64,000 bases of DNA from NCBI RefSeq assembly GCF_003002915.1, contig NZ_PVTG01000016.1, positions 62,001 through 126,000 on the forward strand, in the 5' to 3' direction. Source of the stretch: Geodermatophilus tzadiensis (GTDB taxonomy: Bacteria > Actinomycetota > Actinomycetes > Mycobacteriales > Geodermatophilaceae). Positions 38,752 through 49,066 of the stretch are shown one piece after another. A model generated the notes under the pieces. The model saw only the letters and a list, made by a program, of their open reading frames with translations. It ran no database searches and had not been told where the DNA came from. Position 1 is the stretch's first letter. Each line of letters starts with the position of its first letter. The position numbers were made by a program, and so were the translations under genes.

Positions 38752-40035
38752 ATGACAGTGACGGGGATGCCGCCGACCGCACGGTCGACGGGCTGGTTCC
38801 CGGTGGCGCGCGCCACCGAGGTCGGGACGACGCCGCTGCCGGTGGGCGCCGGCGGCCGGTCCTGGGTCGTCGTCCGGCTGCGGCCGGGCGGTGAGGTGAG
38901 CGCCTTCCCGGCGCGCTGCCCGCACCGCCTGGTGCCGCTGGCGGCGGCCACCGTCGTGGACGGCCGGCTGCGGTGCCCGTACCACGGCTGGCGGTTCGAC
39001 GCCGAGGGCCGCTGCGTGGACCTCCCCTCTCTGGGTCCGCAGGGGACGGCGCCGCCGCGGGCCGACCTGCCGGTGCCCTGGGCGGTCGAGGAGCGGCACG
39101 GCTGGGTGTGGCTGGCGCCCGAGCGCACCGCGGTGGTCGCCCCGCCTGCCCCGGTGGGCGAGCCGCGCCCGGAGCCGGTGCCGGCGCCCGCGCCGCCGTC
39201 CGGACCGGTGTTCGGCAACCTCCACCCCTCGCTGGAGCACGCCTGGCACCCGGTGGCGCTCGCCCGCGAGCTGCGCCCCGGCGGCTGGCTGCAGGTGCGG
39301 CTGCTCGGCCGGACCTGGTCGCTGTCGCGCACCCCCGACGGGCTGTCGGCCGACCCGCCCGCGTGGGGCGTGCGCGAGCGATTCGGTCTGGTGTGGCTGG
39401 CGCCGGCCGAGCCGCGCGACGTCCCGCTCGAGCTGCCCGAGCACGGCGACCGGGGCTTCGTCTCCCGCTGGCTGACGCCGTCGCGGTCGGCCGGCGCCGC
39501 GGGTCCGCTCGCCGACACCCTCCTCGACGTCGCGCACCTCCCGTTCGTCCACGGGCGGTGGGGCGGGACGGGGGTGCCGGTCCCCGAGGTCACCTCCGAG
39601 CCCGGCGGCTTCTCGGCCGTGTCGGAACACCGGCGCGACGGGCCGGCGGGGTCCGCCGCGCACCGGGTGGCCACCTGGACCCACCGGGCGCCGTTCCAGC
39701 TGCGGCTGCGGCTGGAGTCGCCGGCGTCCGGCGCGGTGAGCACCCGGCTGGTCGTGCTGCAGCCCGAGGACGCCGACTCGACCCGGGTCTACACCTGCCT
39801 GCTGCTGTCGGCCGGGCCCGGGCAGCCGCTGCCCGCACCGGACGCCGTGGCCGCGGAGGCCGCCGCTGCGGAGCAGGAGCTCGCCGAGGACCTCGCGCTG
39901 CAGGCGCGGGTCGCCGCCGTCGGCCTGCCGCTGGGGCCGCGCGACGAGCTGCACGTGCGCGCCGACCGGCCCGGGGTGGCGCTGCGCCGCGCGCTGTCCG
40001 ACTTCGCGAGGGGCGGCGAGGACCAGGTGACCTGA
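38752..40035 (+). CDS. Rieske non-heme iron oxygenase with a second, cysteine-less Rieske-like segment
   Basis: 427 aa. The N-terminal Rieske domain has CPHR (Cys56, His58) and CPYHGW (Cys75, His78), binding a [2Fe-2S] cluster. About residues 164-225 repeat its pattern (AWHPVALARELRPGGWLQV against GWFPVARATEV at the start) but lack all four ligands. The mononuclear iron motif is DVAHLPFVH (Asp259, His262, His267), the D-x2-H-x4-H of oxygenases. Such enzymes oxidise aromatic or alkyl groups with an external reductase, absent here. The last residues, EDQVT and the stop, are written by a palindromic repeat. Confidence 0.85.
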   Translation: MTVTGMPPTARSTGWFPVARATEVGTTPLPVGAGGRSWVVVRLRPGGEVSAFPARCPHRLVPLAAATVVDGRLRCPYHGWRFDAEGRCVDLPSLGPQGTAPPRADLPVPWAVEERHGWVWLAPERTAVVAPPAPVGEPRPEPVPAPAPPSGPVFGNLHPSLEHAWHPVALARELRPGGWLQVRLLGRTWSLSRTPDGLSADPPAWGVRERFGLVWLAPAEPRDVPLELPEHGDRGFVSRWLTPSRSAGAAGPLADTLLDVAHLPFVHGRWGGTGVPVPEVTSEPGGFSAVSEHRRDGPAGSAAHRVATWTHRAPFQLRLRLESPASGAVSTRLVVLQPEDADSTRVYTCLLLSAGPGQPLPAPDAVAAEAAAAEQELAEDLALQARVAAVGLPLGPRDELHVRADRPGVALRRALSDFARGGEDQVT

Positions 40036-40043
40036 TCGTCGCG
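40021..40043. repeat. Dispersed palindrome, GATCAGGTGACCTGATC family, copy 3
   Basis: GACCAGGTGACCTGATCGTC begins inside the Rieske gene: it supplies the last codons and the TGA stop. The following bases (GTCCTCCCCGACGGTGGG) resemble those after copy 1 at 19299. Confidence 0.7.
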
Positions 40044-40064
40044 TGTCCTCCCCGACGGTGGGCG

Positions 40065-40148
40065 GTGCGGTCGGACGCGCTGCGGCGCGGTAGGACGCGC
40101 TGCGGTGCGGTAGGACGCGCTGCGGTGCGGTAGGACGCGCTGCGGTGA
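40065..40148. repeat. Tandem 20-bp repeat
   Basis: TGCGGTGCGGTAGGACGCGC occurs in about four head-to-tail units (two exact at 40101 and 40121, one with a change at 40081, a shorter one at 40065, and a partial end). Related single units occur at about 36340-36372. Confidence 0.85.
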
Positions 40149-40170
40149 AGGAGGACGGCGGAGCGCCGAC

Positions 40171-40740
40171 TCAGTAGCCGGTGAGCTCGGCGCCGCACCC
40201 GGGACAGCGCGTGGGCGGGGCCTCGTCGGCCACCCGGCCGCACTCGGGACACACCAGGTGCAGGAAGCACGCGGACTCCCCGCCCACGTCGTGCCCGCCC
40301 TCGTCACGCCGGACCGGAGACGCGGCGCGGCGCGTGGCCGCCGCGAACTCCGCGAGCGCGCCGAGCACGGCGTCGCGGCGGTCCTCGGCCAGCCCCGCCA
40401 GCCCGGCGCGCAGCTCGACCAGGCGCAGCCGGTCGTAGCGGTCGAGCAGGTCGGCGCCCCGGGGCGTGAGCCGCAGGCTGATCGCGCGCCGGCTGGCGGT
40501 GGAGGGCCGGCGGTCCACCAGCCCCGCGACGACCAGCCGGTCCACCAGCCGGCTGGTGGTCGACACGCTGCCGCCGACGCCGCGGGCCAGATCGGCGAGC
40601 GACGCGTCGGGCAGCTCGGACAGCACGGTGAGCGCCCGCAGCTGCACCAGTGACACCCCGCCGAGCGCAGCGGCCGCACGGGTGGAGATCCCGACGACGG
40701 TCCGGGCCAAACCGACGAGCACCTCGTCCTCGGCGTCCAC
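40171..40740 (-). CDS. MarR family regulator with C-terminal zinc ribbon
   Basis: 189 aa. Residues about 5-135 are a MarR winged helix (SLVQLRALTVLSELPDASL, VSTTSRLVDRLVVAGLVDRRP, RAISLRLTPRG). After a short linker, residues about 155-187 hold CPECG and CPGCG with a preceding SACFLHLV, a four-cysteine zinc ribbon not usual in MarR proteins. The GTG at 40740 has GGGAGGG 4 nt upstream. It is divergent from the metallo-hydrolase gene, and two palindromic sites lie between the starts. Confidence 0.85.
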   Translation of the reverse strand: MDAEDEVLVGLARTVVGISTRAAAALGGVSLVQLRALTVLSELPDASLADLARGVGGSVSTTSRLVDRLVVAGLVDRRPSTASRRAISLRLTPRGADLLDRYDRLRLVELRAGLAGLAEDRRDAVLGALAEFAAATRRAASPVRRDEGGHDVGGESACFLHLVCPECGRVADEAPPTRCPGCGAELTGY

Positions 40741-40752
40741 GCGCCCTCCCGG

Positions 40753-40768
40753 GTTGCCGTACGGCAAC
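40753..40768. promoter_or_regulatory. Perfect 16-bp palindrome, probable MarR operator 1
   Basis: GTTGCCGTACGGCAAC lies 13 nt before the MarR start codon, suiting autorepression. Confidence 0.65.
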
Positions 40769-40789
40769 GGTCGGCAGATCCGGACCCGG

Positions 40790-40803
40790 GAACCGTACGG
40801 CAC
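40790..40803. promoter_or_regulatory. Second CCGTACGG palindrome, probable operator 2
   Basis: GAACCGTACGGCAC repeats the CCGTACGG core of operator 1, with centres 36 bp apart. It lies about 50 nt before the divergent metallo-hydrolase start. Confidence 0.6.
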
Positions 40804-40851
40804 ACCCCGCCGCCCCGGCCTCCTCCAGGAACGGCTGGGATGCTGGAGGGC

Positions 40852-42060
40852 GTGCCACCCCGCAGCCGAGCCCGCCGCCGCACCGCCCTGACCGCCGCCC
40901 TCCTCGCCCTGCCCGCCGCGTTCGTCGCGCGCGCCGCCTGGGGGCTGCCGACCGCCATCGGTGCCGGGCGGCGCGAGATCCGCCCGACGGTGGCCGGGTC
41001 GCCCCAGTGGTCGGAGGGCCGGTTCCACAACACGCTGAGCACGCCCTCGCTGCCGCCGCCCAACGCGCGGCGGGGCCTGCTCCGGCAGTGGCACGACGAC
41101 CGGCACGTCGGCCTGCCCGCGCGGCCGGTGCCGCTCGCCCGCCCGGAGATCCCGGCCGAGGCCGGCGAGCTCGCCGTCACCTGGTTCGGGCACTCCAGCG
41201 CGCTGCTCGAGGTGAACGGCGCCCGGGTGCTGGTCGACCCGGTGTGGGGGCACCGCGTCTCGCCCTCGCCGGTGTTCGGCCCGACGCGGCTGCACGAGCC
41301 CCCGGTCGCGCTGGAGAGCCTGCCCCGGGTCGACGCCGTGCTGATCAGCCACGACCACTACGACCACCTCGACCTGCCCACCGTGCGCGCGCTGGTCGAG
41401 CAGCAGGACGCGCCGTTCGTCGTCCCGCTGGGGGTGGGCGTGCACCTGCGGCACTGGGGCGTGCCCGAGGACCGGGTGGTCGAGCTGGACTGGGACGGCG
41501 CGACGACCGTCGGCGGCCTGACGCTCACCTGCACCGAGGCCCGGCACTTCTCCGGCCGCTACCTCACCCGCGACACCACGCTGTGGTCGTCGTGGGTGGT
41601 CGCCGGTCCCCGGCACCGCGTCTTCTTCGGGGGCGACACCGGCTACACCCCCGCCTTCGCCGGCATCGGCGCCCGGCTGGGCCCCTTCGACCTCGCCCTG
41701 CTGCCGATCGGCGCCTACAACGAGGCGTGGCGGACCATCCACATGGACCCCGAGGAGGCGGTGCGCGCGCACGGCGACCTCGGCGGCCGGGTGCTGCTCC
41801 CGGTGCACTGGGCCACCTTCAACCTGGCCTTCCACCGGTGGGCCGAGCCGGTGCAGCGCCTGCTCGCGGCCGCCGCCCGCTCGGACGTGCAGGTCGTCGT
41901 CCCGCGCCCCGGGGAGCGGGTCGACGTCCTCGCGCCCCCGCCGCTGGAGGACTGGTGGTCCGCCGTCGGCACGGCCGGCCCCGACGAGCCCGGGGACGCC
42001 GGCCTGGGCAGCGCGGCGGTCGCCCGCCTGGCGGCCTGGCGCGCGGCGCGCCCGTCCTGA
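40852..42060 (+). CDS. MBL-fold metallo-hydrolase (UlaG/NAPE-PLD-like), membrane-anchored
   Basis: 402 aa. An N-terminal hydrophobic helix (ALTAALLALPAAFVARAAW) after arginines suggests a signal or anchor. The metal site is SHDHYDHLD (HxHxDH), preceded by VTWFGHSSALLEVNGARVLVD as in UlaG/NAPE-PLD-type enzymes; later ligands lie in EARHFSGR, GGDTGYTP and LLPVHWATF. Members hydrolyse phosphodiester or lactone bonds in lipids or sugars. GTG 40852 has GGAGGG upstream; ATG 40840 would add four residues. The divergent MarR regulator probably controls it. Confidence 0.88.
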   Translation: MPPRSRARRRTALTAALLALPAAFVARAAWGLPTAIGAGRREIRPTVAGSPQWSEGRFHNTLSTPSLPPPNARRGLLRQWHDDRHVGLPARPVPLARPEIPAEAGELAVTWFGHSSALLEVNGARVLVDPVWGHRVSPSPVFGPTRLHEPPVALESLPRVDAVLISHDHYDHLDLPTVRALVEQQDAPFVVPLGVGVHLRHWGVPEDRVVELDWDGATTVGGLTLTCTEARHFSGRYLTRDTTLWSSWVVAGPRHRVFFGGDTGYTPAFAGIGARLGPFDLALLPIGAYNEAWRTIHMDPEEAVRAHGDLGGRVLLPVHWATFNLAFHRWAEPVQRLLAAAARSDVQVVVPRPGERVDVLAPPPLEDWWSAVGTAGPDEPGDAGLGSAAVARLAAWRAARPS

Positions 42061-42066
42061 CGGCGG

Positions 42067-42939
42067 TCAGCGCAGCAGCTTGCTCATCCGCCGGTCGGCC
42101 AGGGGCTTGCCCCCGGTCTGGCAGGTCGGGCAGTACTGCAGCGAGGTGTCGGCGAAGCTCACCTCGCGCACCGTGTCGCCGCACACCGGGCAGGGCAGGC
42201 CGGTGCGGGCGTGCACCTGCAGGCCGGAGCGCTTCTCGCCCTTGAGCGTCGCCGCCCGCTGCCCGACCTGGCGCCGCAGCGCGTCGGTGAGGGTGGCCCG
42301 GACGGCGTCGTGCAGGCGGAGCACCTCGTCGTCGGTGAGCTTGTCGGCCATCTTGAACGGCGAGAGGCGGGCGGCGTGCAGGATCTCGTCGGAGTAGGCG
42401 TTGCCGATGCCGGCGAGCAGCGTCTGGTCGGTGAGCGCGCCCTTGAGCTGCCCCGACCGGCCGGCCATCAGCCGGGCGAAGGTGTCGCGGTCGACCTCGA
42501 GGGCGTCGGGGCCCAGCCGGGCGACGCCGGGCACCTCCGAGGCCGACCGGACGACGTACACCGCGAGGCCCTTGCGGGTGCCCTGCTCGGTGAGGTCGAA
42601 GCCCGGGGCGGGCGGGTCGGTGTCCAGGGGGTCCAGGTGGACGCGCAGGGCGAGCGGCCCCTTGCCCGGCTTGGGCGGGGCCGCGGGCAGGCCGGTGCGC
42701 CAGTGCAGCCACCCGGCGCGGGCCAGGTGCACGACCAGGTGCAGGCCGGAGACGTCGAGGTCGAGGAACTTGCCGTGCCGCGCGGCGCCGGTGACCTCCA
42801 GCCCGGCCAGCGCGCTCAGCGGCGGGTCGAAGGTCTTGATGGCCTGGACGGCGGACAGGTCGACGCGCGCGACGACCCGGCCGACGGCGTTTCCGCGGAG
42901 GAACGCGGCCAGCGCCTCCACCTCGGGCAACTCGGGCAC
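42067..42939 (-). CDS. Fpg/Nei family DNA glycosylase
   Basis: 290 aa base-excision repair enzyme that removes oxidised bases and nicks the strand. The initiator residue is followed by PELPEVEALAAFL, giving the catalytic Pro and Glu at the mature N-terminus. ARHGKFLDLD holds the conserved Lys, and the zinc finger reads CPVCG and CPTC with QTGGKPL behind it. The H2TH motif lies around LTDQTLLAGIGNAYSDEIL. Details (short N-terminus, AGWLHWR) resemble actinobacterial Nei2-type proteins more than MutM. It follows the malic enzyme gene in the same direction across a large palindrome. Confidence 0.92.
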   Translation of the reverse strand: MPELPEVEALAAFLRGNAVGRVVARVDLSAVQAIKTFDPPLSALAGLEVTGAARHGKFLDLDVSGLHLVVHLARAGWLHWRTGLPAAPPKPGKGPLALRVHLDPLDTDPPAPGFDLTEQGTRKGLAVYVVRSASEVPGVARLGPDALEVDRDTFARLMAGRSGQLKGALTDQTLLAGIGNAYSDEILHAARLSPFKMADKLTDDEVLRLHDAVRATLTDALRRQVGQRAATLKGEKRSGLQVHARTGLPCPVCGDTVREVSFADTSLQYCPTCQTGGKPLADRRMSKLLR

Positions 42940-42982
42940 CCGGCCATGATCCCCGTCGTCGCCGCCTCCCGTCGTCCCCGAT

Positions 42983-43033
42983 CGTGTGCACTTCCGCGGA
43001 GATGCCCCGGGCATCTCCGCGGAAGTGCACACG
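42983..43033. terminator. Perfect 25-bp palindrome after the malic enzyme gene (TTCCGCGGA family)
   Basis: Two perfectly complementary 25-base arms flank a single central C (43008). It touches the malic enzyme stop codon (43034-43036) and contains the TTCCGCGGAG core shared with 345 and 54256. Likely a terminator; also upstream of the glycosylase start at 42939. Confidence 0.75.
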
Positions 43034-44563
<1,530 letters not shown>

Positions 44564-44652
44564 CGTGACACCCGGAGGCCGCGGGAGGTGGTTTCGGTCA
44601 CAGTGGTCACGACGGTCACCTGACGGCGGACCGGTCGCCCCGGCCGGGCCGG

Positions 44653-45090
44653 TCAGCCCGAGGCGCGGGTGGCCGCCTCGGCGCGGGCCTTGATGCCGGC
44701 GCAGAACTGGCGGAACGAGGGGTTGAGGTCCGGCGTCGCGCGCTCGGTGACCCAGGCCAGCGGCCCGGTCTGGTCCTCGCGGACGGTGAGCACCGTGGAG
44801 CCGTCGTCCTGCGCGTCCAGGCCGTAGGTGCGCTCGATGACCGCCAGCCCGAGGGGCAGCCCGCCGCGCCAGCGCATGGCCTCCCGCGGCCGGAGCTCGG
44901 TGACGGTGACGGAGAAGGGGCGGCTGCGGATCATGGTCGCGTACAGCGTCAGCCGCTCGCCGAGGGCGACCCGGCCCTCGACGCGGTCGACGCCGGAGTC
45001 CCAGTCCCGCCAGCTGCCGACGTCGACCAGGTGCCGCCAGACCTCCTCCGGGCCCGCGTCGATGCGGGTGACCGCCTCGTAGCTCCTCAT
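44653..45090 (-). CDS. SRPBCC (START-like) family protein
   Basis: 145 aa. The START-like fold shows as [21 protein letters not shown] and [11 protein letters not shown] at the N-terminus and a long C-terminal helix ([19 protein letters not shown]). These small proteins bind hydrophobic ligands; here neither enzyme activity nor ligand can be named. ATG 45090 has GAGGGGAACG upstream and overlaps the stop of the DUF309 gene (ATGA), so the two are coupled. Confidence 0.82.
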   Translation of the reverse strand: MRSYEAVTRIDAGPEEVWRHLVDVGSWRDWDSGVDRVEGRVALGERLTLYATMIRSRPFSVTVTELRPREAMRWRGGLPLGLAVIERTYGLDAQDDGSTVLTVREDQTGPLAWVTERATPDLNPSFRQFCAGIKARAEAATRASG

Positions 45091-45599
45091 CGTTCCCCTC
45101 CCGTCTGCCCGTGGGCGCAGTCTCCCCCGGCCCGGCGACCCGGACCAGGCCCCCGCAGCTGCGGCGGCCGGCCCACCCCGGCCCGCGCCGGGTCCGCGGC
45201 CCAGGCGAGCAGCCCGGCGACGTCGACCCCGTGGGGCGGCGCGCCGGCGTAGGCGGCCACGTTGCCCGCGCCGCGCTCCAGCAGCCGCGTGGCCCCGCGG
45301 GCGTTGCCGCGGGCGGCGTGGGTGAGCCCCACGGCCAGCTGCGCCAGGCCCCGCCACAGCTGCCGCTCGACCTCGGGCGCGGCCTTCCAGGCGTCCTCGA
45401 GCACCTCGTGGGCGTGGAAGGGGCGGTCGGCGTCGAGCAGCCGCTGCGCCTCGGTCAGCGCCTCGTCCGGCGTCCGCGGCACCCCCTCGGGCGCCCGCTC
45501 CTCCCCCGCCGCGCCGCGGGGCAGCGGGCGGCCCAGGGCGTCGCGCGGACGGGCGTTGCGGGCCCGCCCCTCCGCGTCCCGGTCGCGGGGGACATCCAC
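45087..45599 (-). CDS. DUF309 domain protein
   Basis: 170 aa. The central helical domain carries the DUF309 signature [20 protein letters not shown], then [17 protein letters not shown]. The first 40 residues are charged and disordered. Function is unknown, though the HAHEVLE motif with its histidines and acid suggests a metal site. It is divergent from egtA across a 172-base gap in which I see only the egtA ribosome site and no clear operator. Confidence 0.82.
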   Translation of the reverse strand: MDVPRDRDAEGRARNARPRDALGRPLPRGAAGEERAPEGVPRTPDEALTEAQRLLDADRPFHAHEVLEDAWKAAPEVERQLWRGLAQLAVGLTHAARGNARGATRLLERGAGNVAAYAGAPPHGVDVAGLLAWAADPARAGVGRPPQLRGPGPGRRAGGDCAHGQTGGER

Positions 45600-45771
45600 C
45601 CGGGCATCGTCCCGCGAACGCCGTCACACGGCAGGGGACCGGCCGCCCGGAGGGGTTGTCACCGGCGCCGTGGCGTGCCTGGATGGGAGTCGAGGACGGC
45701 CGCGAGAGGCCGCCCCCGCACCGACCCGCGGTCGCTCGCCGACCGGTCCGGACCTGGAGGGGGGTGGACCC

Positions 45772-47040
45772 GTGACGCCTGCGGTGGAGGAGCGCACGGC
45801 GCTCGACCTGGACGCCGCCGTCGCCCACGTCACCGGTGCCGCGCTGCGGCCGGGACCGGTCGGCGCCGTGGGCCTGGAGCTCGAGGCGCACCTCGTCGAC
45901 CTCGACCGCCCGGCCGCGCGCGTGCCGTGGGGCCGGGTGACCGCCGCGCTGGCCGCCGTCCCGGCGCTGCCCGGCGGCAGCCGGGTCACCGTCGAGCCGG
46001 GCGGGCAGGTCGAGCTCTCCGGCCCGCCGGCGCCCGACGCGGGGACGGCGGTGGCCGCGCTGCGGGCCGACCGCACCGTGCTGGCCGGGGTGCTGGCCGC
46101 CCGCCGGCTGGCCCTGGCGCCGGTGGGCACCGACCCGCTGCGGCGGCCGGCCCGGGTGTGCCCGGCGCCCCGCTACCGCGCCATGGAGCGGCACTTCACC
46201 GCCGTCGGCTGCGGCACCCCCGGGACGGCGATGATGACCGCCACCGCGTCGCTGCAGGTCAACCTGGACGCCGGCCCGCCCGCGGGGTGGAGCCGCCGGG
46301 TGGCGCTGGCCCACCAGCTCGGCCCGGTGCTGGTGGCCGTCTCGGCGTGCTCCCCGCTGCTGGGCGGGCGGGCCACGGGCTGGCGGTCGTCCCGGCAGCA
46401 GGTGTGGGGCGCGCTGGACCAGGCGCGCTGCGGTCCGCTGCTCGGCGGGGCCGACCCGGCTGGCGAGTGGGCCGCCTACGCCCTGGCCGCCCCGGTGATG
46501 CTGGTGCGCGACCCCGCCACCGGCGACGCCGAGCCGGTGCCGGGACGCACCCGCTTCGCCGACTGGGTCACCGGCGCCGCCCCGCTGGGCGGGCGCCGGC
46601 CGACGACGGCCGACCTCGACTACCACCTGTCCACGCTGTTCCCGCCGGTGCGCCCGCGCGGCTACCTGGAGATCCGCTACCTCGACGCCGCGCCCGAGCC
46701 CTGGTGGCCGGCGCTGGCCGCGGTCACCGCCGCCCTGCTCGACGACCCCGCCGCCGCCGACGCCGCGGCCGAGGCGACCGCGCCGGTGGCCGGCGCCTGG
46801 GACCGCGCCGCCCGCGACGGGCTGGCCGACCCCGCGCTGCGGACGGCGGCGGTGCGCTCCCTGGCCGCCGCGCTGCCCGCCGTCCCGCCATCCCTGCGGC
46901 CGGCGGCACAGGCCCTCGCCGACCTCGCCGCGGCCGGCCGCTGCCCGGGGGACGCGCTGCTCGACGCGGCGCGCACCGGCGGCCCGGCCGCCGCCCTCCT
47001 GGCCGGCACCGAGGCCGGGACCACGGAGGTGCACCCGTGA
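45772..47040 (+). CDS. egtA: Glutamate-cysteine ligase EgtA (ergothioneine pathway)
   Basis: 422 aa. Makes gamma-glutamylcysteine, the sulfur donor for Egt[14 protein letters not shown] near residue 40 is the GCS2-type ATP/glutamate region, and [16 protein letters not shown] with [15 protein letters not shown] are conserved EgtA segments. GTG 45772 follows GGAGGGGGGTGGA at 45757-45769. Its stop overlaps the egtB start by 4 nt. The order egtA-B-C-D with overlaps is the mycobacterial arrangement. Confidence 0.93.
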   Translation: MTPAVEERTALDLDAAVAHVTGAALRPGPVGAVGLELEAHLVDLDRPAARVPWGRVTAALAAVPALPGGSRVTVEPGGQVELSGPPAPDAGTAVAALRADRTVLAGVLAARRLALAPVGTDPLRRPARVCPAPRYRAMERHFTAVGCGTPGTAMMTATASLQVNLDAGPPAGWSRRVALAHQLGPVLVAVSACSPLLGGRATGWRSSRQQVWGALDQARCGPLLGGADPAGEWAAYALAAPVMLVRDPATGDAEPVPGRTRFADWVTGAAPLGGRRPTTADLDYHLSTLFPPVRPRGYLEIRYLDAAPEPWWPALAAVTAALLDDPAAADAAAEATAPVAGAWDRAARDGLADPALRTAAVRSLAAALPAVPPSLRPAAQALADLAAAGRCPGDALLDAARTGGPAAALLAGTEAGTTEVHP

Positions 47041-48320
47041 CGGCGACCGAGCAGCTCGCCCGCGACCTCGAGGCCGCCCGGGCGCGCACGCTGCTGCTCA
47101 CCGACCACGACGAGCCCGAGCTGCTGCGCCAGCACACCCCGCTGCTCAGCCCGCTGGTGTGGGACCTCGCGCACGTCGCGCAGCAGGAGGACCTCTGGCT
47201 GCTGCGCCGCGGGGACGCCCGCCGTCCCGGGCTGCTGCCCCCGGCGGTCGAGGCGCTCTACGACGCCTTCGCCCAGCCCCGGGCGGTGCGGGCCCGGCTG
47301 CCGCTGCTGCCGCCGGTGGAGGCGCGCGCCTACGGCCGCGAGGTCCGCGCGCGGGTGCTCGAGCGGCTGGAGCGGCTCGGGCGCGACGACGACGGCGACC
47401 CGTTCGACGTCGCGATGGTCGTCAGCCACGAGCAGCAGCACGACGAGACGATGCTGCAGGCGCTGGCCGTCCGCACCGGCCCGCCGCTGCTGGGCGCGGG
47501 CACGCCGCTGCCGCCCGGCCGGCCGGGGGTGGCCGGAACGTCGGTGCCGGTGCCCGGCGGGCCGTTCGTGCTCGGCGTCGACGCCGCCGACGAGCCGTTC
47601 TCCCTGGACAACGAGCGGCCGGCCCACGTCGTCGACCTGCCCGCCTTCCGCATCGGCCGGGTCCCGGTGACCAACGCCGAGTACGCCGCCTTCGTCGCCG
47701 ACGGCGGCTACGACACCCCGCGCTGGTGGTCCGGGCGGGGCTGGGCGCACCGGCAGGAGGCCGGCCTGCAGCGGCCGCAGTACTGGAGCCCCGACGGCAC
47801 GGTGCGCACCCGCTTCGGCGTCCTCGAGGAGATCCCGGGCGACGAGCCGGTGCAGCACGTGACGTTCTTCGAGGCCGAGGCCTACGCCGCCTGGGCCGGG
47901 GCCCGGCTGCCCACCGAGGCCGAGTGGGAGAAGGCCGCCGCCTGGGACCCGGCTGCCGGACGGCGACGGCGCTGGCCGTGGGGCGATCCCGAGCCGACGC
48001 CGGCGCTGGCCAACCTCGACGGCTCCGCACTGCGGCCGGCCCCCGTGGGCGCCTACCCGGCCGGCGCGTCCGCGTACGGCGCCGAGCAGCTGGTCGGCGA
48101 CGTCTGGGAGTGGACGTCGTCGGGCTTCACGCCGTGGCCGGGCTTCACGCCGATGCTCTACGCCGACTACTCCGCGCCCTTCTTCGGCGGCGACTACCGG
48201 GTGCTGCGCGGCGGCGCGTGGTCGGTGGCGTCGTCGATCCTGCGGCCGAGCTTCCGCAACTGGGACCACCCGGTCCGCCGGCAGGTGTTCAGCGGCTTCC
48301 GGCTGGCCTGGGACGCGTAG
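47037..48320 (+). CDS. egtB: Ergothioneine sulfoxide synthase EgtB
   Basis: 427 aa iron enzyme that uses oxygen to join gamma-glutamylcysteine (or cysteine) to hercynine. The DinB-like N-terminal half supplies three iron ligands: His46 in [11 protein letters not shown] and His131/His135 in [10 protein letters not shown]. The C-terminal FGE-sulfatase-like half has [24 protein letters not shown] and [12 protein letters not shown] and ends with [18 protein letters not shown]. It is coupled to egtA by a GTGA overlap. Confidence 0.96.
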   Translation: MTATEQLARDLEAARARTLLLTDHDEPELLRQHTPLLSPLVWDLAHVAQQEDLWLLRRGDARRPGLLPPAVEALYDAFAQPRAVRARLPLLPPVEARAYGREVRARVLERLERLGRDDDGDPFDVAMVVSHEQQHDETMLQALAVRTGPPLLGAGTPLPPGRPGVAGTSVPVPGGPFVLGVDAADEPFSLDNERPAHVVDLPAFRIGRVPVTNAEYAAFVADGGYDTPRWWSGRGWAHRQEAGLQRPQYWSPDGTVRTRFGVLEEIPGDEPVQHVTFFEAEAYAAWAGARLPTEAEWEKAAAWDPAAGRRRRWPWGDPEPTPALANLDGSALRPAPVGAYPAGASAYGAEQLVGDVWEWTSSGFTPWPGFTPMLYADYSAPFFGGDYRVLRGGAWSVASSILRPSFRNWDHPVRRQVFSGFRLAWDA

Positions 48321-48322
48321 GC

Positions 48323-49066
48323 ATGTGCCGCCACCTCGCCTGGCTCGGCCGGCCGCGCACGCTGGCGCAGCTGGTCCTCGAGCCGCCGTCGTCGCTGCTG
48401 GTGCAGTCGTGGGCACCGCGGCGGCAGCGGTACGGCACGGTCAACGCCGACGGCTGGGGCGTGGGCTTCTACGCGCCCGGACGCCCGCAGCCGGCCCGGT
48501 GGCGGTCGGCGCGGCCGCTGTGGGGCGACCCGTCGTTCGCCTCGGTGGCGTCGGTGCTGTCCTCGGGCTGCGTGGTCGCCGCCGTCCGCTCGGCCACCGT
48601 GGGCATGCCGCTGGAGGAGAGCGCCGTCGCCCCGTTCACCGACGGCCGTTGGCTGCTGTCGCACAACGGCCGGGTCGACCGCGCGGTGCTGCCCCCCGTG
48701 CGCGACGCCGAGTCGACCGTCGACAGCGCGCTGCTCGCGGCGCTGGTCTTCGACCGCGGTCCCGACGCGCTCGGCGACGTCGTCCGCGAGGTGGGCACCG
48801 CCGACCCCGCCGCCCGGCTCAACCTGCTGGCCGCCGACGGCGCCCGGCTGCTGGCCACCACCTGGGGCGACACGCTCTCGGCGCTGGTCACCGACGAGGG
48901 CACGGCGCTGGCCAGCGAGCCCTGGGACGACGACCCCGCCTGGACCGACGTCCCCGACCGCTGCCTGGTCGAGGTGACCCCCGACGGGCTGACCGTCACC
49001 GCACTCGCCCCGACCCCGAGCACCCCGACCCCGAGCACCCCGACTCCCGGCAGAGGAGCCCCGTGA
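48323..49066 (+). CDS. egtC: Ergothioneine amidohydrolase EgtC
   Basis: 247 aa class II glutamine-amidotransferase-like hydrolase that removes glutamate from the sulfoxide made by EgtB. The nucleophile is Cys2 (MCRHLAWLG), exposed after loss of Met; [21 protein letters not shown] and LLSHNGRVD are the Ntn-hydrolase signature regions. The extreme C-terminus is a low-complexity PTPST tail encoded by three 15-nt repeats. The start is 2 nt after the egtB stop; the stop overlaps egtD. Confidence 0.94.
   Translation: MCRHLAWLGRPRTLAQLVLEPPSSLLVQSWAPRRQRYGTVNADGWGVGFYAPGRPQPARWRSARPLWGDPSFASVASVLSSGCVVAAVRSATVGMPLEESAVAPFTDGRWLLSHNGRVDRAVLPPVRDAESTVDSALLAALVFDRGPDALGDVVREVGTADPAARLNLLAADGARLLATTWGDTLSALVTDEGTALASEPWDDDPAWTDVPDRCLVEVTPDGLTVTALAPTPSTPTPSTPTPGRGAP
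49008..49052 (+). repeat. Three 15-nt tandem repeats in the egtC tail
   Basis: CCCCGACCCCGAGCA occurs exactly twice and a third time with changes. The unit keeps the reading frame and encodes PTPST-like residues beyond the enzyme fold. Confidence 0.85.

Noticed and set aside
40065-40148. Possible CRISPR array
   Set aside because: The 20-bp units are head-to-tail without spacers and no cas gene is present.
42983-43033. Insertion-sequence end or attachment site
   Set aside because: No transposase, integrase or target duplication is nearby; the position at 3' gene ends favours a terminator-like repeat.
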